IMG/VR virus record: IMGVR_UViG_3300009537_000002
Coordinates: 39,636-103,635 of that record
Reading direction: 5' to 3' (one strand)
Origin: a virus
Length of the DNA stretch: 64,000 nucleotides
In this document: in pieces, positions 61,765 through 64,000 of the stretch
How positions within the stretch are numbered: the stretch's first letter is position 1
How the letters are laid out: each line of letters begins with the position of its first letter
Program-made: the position numbers and the translations under genes
Notes under the pieces: generated by a model
What the model saw: the letters and a program-made list of their open reading frames with translations, nothing else
What the model was told of the DNA's origin: nothing
Databases searched by the model: none

Positions 61765-61795
61765 GGGGTAGGGGTAACACCCTACCCCCTTCCCT
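61765..61795 (+). terminator. Hairpin, terminator-like
   Basis: GGGGTAGGG (61765-61773) pairs with CCCTACCCC (61780-61788) over a six-base loop, followed by a C/T tract without a strong T run. Could terminate weakly or protect the mRNA 3' end. A second short inverted repeat (GGAGG/CCTCC) lies near 61830-61846. Confidence 0.45.
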
Positions 61796-61865
61796 ACATG
61801 CCCTCACCTATGGTGGGTAAGGGTATGTATGGAGGTATGGCCCTCCCTAGTACAAGGAGTTAGAG

Positions 61866-62081
61866 ATGAAGAAGTATGCTTACCACGTGCTTATCAATGG
61901 TTGCTGGTATGAGATCACTTGGAGTGATAGCCCCCGGCAAACAGCTCTGTATGCTGTCCATGACATGCAGTTTCATGATTCGGTAGCTTACGATGGTAAT
62001 TCAACCTGGGAGCCTTCCGTCAGAACGACTATAGGGATCGGATTGGATGGATTACCAGAAGTGAGATATGAACAAGACTAA
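61866..62081 (+). CDS. Hypothetical small protein, 71 aa
   Basis: AAGGAG site eight bases before the ATG. A compact alpha/beta protein (YAYHVLINGCWYEITWSDSP; TALYAVHDMQFHD). No domain recognised. Followed by a stable UUCG-capped hairpin. Confidence 0.7.
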   Translation: MKKYAYHVLINGCWYEITWSDSPRQTALYAVHDMQFHDSVAYDGNSTWEPSVRTTIGIGLDGLPEVRYEQD

Positions 62082-62093
62082 CCAATAAGGAGT

Positions 62094-62118
62094 GGGGTCT
62101 TCGGACCCCTTCTCCCTT
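62094..62118 (+). terminator. UUCG-capped terminator-like hairpin
   Basis: GGGGTC (62094-62099), TTCG loop, GACCCC (62104-62109), then TTCTCCCTT. The extra-stable tetraloop with a pyrimidine tail fits a weak terminator or mRNA stabiliser between early genes. Confidence 0.6.
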
Positions 62119-62187
62119 AGTATACCGATGTATGGTACATGGGTGTACTAATGGGGAATTAACCCCTATGTCACAAGGAGAACGATC

Positions 62188-62514
62188 ATGGGCATGTGTG
62201 ATTACTGCAACCAAGAGTTGGGCTATTACGAAGACACGAAGTTCTTGAATTGTACCATAGTAGGATCTGACGGATGTCGGATCTGTATGTCATGTACAGA
62301 CTGTGACATGAGCAACAAGTTGACCGTGGAGGTAGATCAACGGTTTGAACGGTATGGTAAGTATGTTCACTACTTTGGCATACCACAAGAGGTAGACTAT
62401 ATGGTGGGTAAGTTCATGTATGAGAATTCCGGCCATGTACGTGTGGAAGACACCAGTAAGTTGGGTAAGAATAAGTGTGTCATGCTGTATTACAGCATTG
62501 ACACATTGTCCTAG
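62188..62514 (+). CDS. Hypothetical cysteine-rich protein, 108 aa
   Basis: AAGGAGA site upstream of the ATG. Six cysteines in the first 40 residues (CDYC, then CTIV, CRICMSCTDC) form at least one likely zinc site. The C-terminal part is mixed alpha/beta. The arrangement resembles small zinc-binding phage regulators; no family is certain. Confidence 0.7.
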   Translation: MGMCDYCNQELGYYEDTKFLNCTIVGSDGCRICMSCTDCDMSNKLTVEVDQRFERYGKYVHYFGIPQEVDYMVGKFMYENSGHVRVEDTSKLGKNKCVMLYYSIDTLS

Positions 62515-62565
62515 TATATCGCATTGATAGAATAATTAACCATCAACATCAAGAGGAATTTCTCC

Positions 62566-63327
62566 ATGTGTAAGAACCACAACAAAGCCAATGGTAAAGA
62601 AGCAATCCAAGCCCTCACTGAGGCACGGCATGACAAGGACGTGTGTGCTGACCGGATCGCCTACCTGGAGGGTAGGGTCAAGGACTTCATTCAATGGCTC
62701 AACAGTCAGAACAAGGATGGCAAGGGAATCGCCCTCGGCATCCACAAACAACACCTCAAGCAAATGGAGGAAGATGTGTTCGGAGAATTCATCTGGACGA
62801 CTATGAGGGAGCATGGCCCCAATCTCATCAGTACCACGGCAGGACTCGATGACCTCGAGTCACGCATGGACGATGAGCACAAGTGTCACAGTGACTACTG
62901 GGGACAAGCACATCGAATAGCATACCAAGCATTCATGAAGACCATCAACGACGAGACGCCGTATGGCAGGCAAGTCTTCACAGCAGGCCTCAAGGTGCTC
63001 GACAAGGTGGAGGAGAGATTCAATCCGGCCACCAAGGACGGTAAGGGTCTGTCCCTCTCAGACTACAACATGCTCACTGGACGGAATAACCCTCGGTCCT
63101 TCCGTCGTAGGCTCAACCGTCATCGGTTTGAGCTCAGAACACTCACCCATGAGCAGTGGGCATACCTCACCAACTACCTCAATGTGCTGACCAACTGGAC
63201 AGACAAGGAGTCAGGAGAGGTCAAGCAGTATCCATGCCTCAAGCAGAACGTAATGGTGGATGACAAGTTCATCGCACCTGAGGACATGGAGTGGGAAGTA
63301 CAACAAGTGTTCTATACACGTTCCTAG
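62566..63327 (+). CDS. Hypothetical protein, 253 aa
   Basis: AGAGGAA site nine bases before the ATG. Largely helical and charged; ALTEARHDKDVCADRIAYLE near the N-terminus and a basic NPRSFRRRLNRHRFELRTLT segment near residue 185 that could contact nucleic acid. Largest gene of the plus-strand run. No family recognised. Confidence 0.7.
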   Translation: MCKNHNKANGKEAIQALTEARHDKDVCADRIAYLEGRVKDFIQWLNSQNKDGKGIALGIHKQHLKQMEEDVFGEFIWTTMREHGPNLISTTAGLDDLESRMDDEHKCHSDYWGQAHRIAYQAFMKTINDETPYGRQVFTAGLKVLDKVEERFNPATKDGKGLSLSDYNMLTGRNNPRSFRRRLNRHRFELRTLTHEQWAYLTNYLNVLTNWTDKESGEVKQYPCLKQNVMVDDKFIAPEDMEWEVQQVFYTRS

Positions 63328-63599
63328 TAGTATAGGACGCAATAGGAGGAATAATACGGTCCGACCCCGTATGTTTCTCCTGTTTCTAACCAATAACGCT
63401 TCGCTTCGCTACGCTTCAGGCGTACTGCTTTGCTTTCTTTCTTCGTAATCCTGCGAGATTACACAGAAAAAGGCCAAAGCCAAACAGTTATCAACCAAAA
63501 AGGCCGAAACCACACTACTAAGAACAAGGATAAAGAACCCTATACACATACCCCTAGACTACTAACTAGTAGACTAGGAGAAAGAGGAAAGAGTAGATC
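63328..63599 (+). other. Non-coding stretch with terminator-like hairpin
   Basis: No open frame with a ribosome site. ATACGG (63354-63359) pairs with CCGTAT (63367-63372), extended by an outer AGGAG (63345-63349)/CTCCT (63377-63381) pairing, just after the 253-residue gene; a probable 3' end structure. Further on are a CGCTTCGCTTCG run near 63398, a GTAATC/GATTAC hairpin near 63447-63464, and two AAAAAGGCC copies. Confidence 0.5.
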
Positions 63600-63806
63600 A
63601 GCCATTCTCCCAGAGGGCCAAATCATCTGGACAAGTTGATTTGGGGGTGGCTACCAAAACAGAGAGTTTTACTCGATCACCAAGCCTGGAACCAGTCCTC
63701 CCCTCCAGGTCGGTGCAGAGTGGCGACTCAGCACCAACAAGGTAAGTCCTCGGAACTGCTAGTCTCCTGCTGTCCTCCTTGGGTAAGAAGGCCAGCGGTT
63801 CCGGGG
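63600..63806 (+). ncRNA. Candidate structured RNA
   Basis: Four hairpins in a row: AGCCA/TGGCT (63600-63604, 63648-63652) enclosing CCAAATCA/TGATTTGG (63618-63625, 63637-63644); CCTGGA/TCCAGG (63685-63690, 63704-63709); GGTGC-A-GAGT/ACTC-A-GCACC (63712-63735, GGCG loop); and a 13-base G-U-containing stem CCTCGGAACTGCT/AGCGGTTCCGGGG (63748-63760, 63794-63806). No coding frame fits. It matches no RNA family I recognise. Confidence 0.4.
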
Positions 63807-63860
63807 CTCTTGTTCATCTGCTCCGCTATTCAACATGCGAATAATGGATAGCAGCAATAA

Positions 63861-63894
63861 CGACAGTTGACTGTCGATTACTACCCAGTAGTAA
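63861..63894 (+). promoter_or_regulatory. Paired inverted repeats directly before a ribosome site
   Basis: CGACAGT/ACTGTCG (63861-63876, two-base spacer) and TTACTAC/GTAGTAA (63878-63894, three-base loop) stand back to back and end one base before the AGGAG of the next gene. They could be a repressor operator or a translational control element. Confidence 0.45.
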
Positions 63895-63904
63895 GGAGAA
63901 AGAC

Positions 63905-64000
63905 ATGAGTAATGTTCCCCCTACTAATGGTGCAGTACTAGACGGGAGTGAGTGTCCACGGTGCGGAGTACAAGGAATCGGCCCGACGTGTCATGACTGT
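63905..64000 (+). CDS. Zinc-ribbon protein, 3' end beyond the window
   Basis: ATG with an AAGGAG site seven bases upstream; 32 codons are visible to the edge. C17-x2-C20-x8-C29-x2-C32 (CPRCGVQGIGPTCHDC) is a zinc ribbon. The function depends on the missing part. Confidence 0.7.
   Translation, partial: MSNVPPTNGAVLDGSECPRCGVQGIGPTCHDC

Noticed and set aside
63600-63806. tRNA or group I intron
   Set aside because: No cloverleaf with anticodon arm and no T-loop sequence; no interrupted gene on either side.
63430-63851. Two small plus-strand frames (69 and 71 codons)
   Set aside because: Non-ATG starts without ribosome sites, covering strong RNA hairpins.

Overview
The window is part of a large tailed bacteriophage genome (Caudoviricetes) with a contractile tail. 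Evidence for this is the terminase large subunit, portal, capsid protease, major capsid protein, tail sheath, tail tube, baseplate J-type and OB-fold spike proteins. There are no housekeeping genes, tRNAs, integrase or CRISPR array. The host cannot be named from the sequence; purine-rich Shine-Dalgarno sites and a sigma70-like promoter point to an ordinary bacterial host.

About 61 kb of the window is one minus-strand virion operon. It starts at a promoter near 61.0 kb and runs leftward off the left edge. In transcription order it holds: two small leader genes; a 926-residue exonuclease-kinase fusion; three Gly/Ala-rich membrane-like proteins (59.9-55.2 kb); TerL, portal, protease-scaffold, decoration protein and major capsid protein (55.2-41.3 kb); a fibre and appendage module, partly of clearly higher GC (41.0-28.7 kb); neck, sheath, tube and two tube paralogues (28.6-21.6 kb); tail assembly proteins and two giant proteins where a tape measure is expected (21.0-11.3 kb); and a 1968-residue baseplate hub with an M23 peptidase plus the baseplate wedge (11.3-0 kb). 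Genes usually overlap by TAATG or GTGA or lie a few bases apart, so translation is probably coupled. Hairpin terminators sit directly after the major capsid and tail tube genes.

Four endonuclease genes or remnants lie beside essential virion genes: an HNH after TerL, a LAGLIDADG after the portal, a frameshifted HNH after the capsid gene, and an HNH after a tail tube paralogue. The last ends with a synonymously recoded copy of its neighbour's C-terminus.

The most interesting content is a set of probable virion-carried enzymes. The 1463-residue protein (11268-15659) has residues matching both catalytic double-psi barrels of multisubunit RNA polymerase, in the order beta then beta-prime, including a DxDxD metal motif. 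It is a candidate single-chain virion RNA polymerase. The 926-residue protein (57121-59901) joins a DEDDh-type nuclease fold to an ABC1/UbiB-like kinase fold. Together with the hydrophobic proteins near them, these could form a package delivered into the host with the DNA (inference).

Right of 61.0 kb the strand switches. A run of small plus-strand genes of unknown function with strong ribosome binding sites, plausibly early genes, is followed by a 577-base non-coding region with strong predicted RNA hairpins and the start of a zinc-ribbon protein cut by the right edge.
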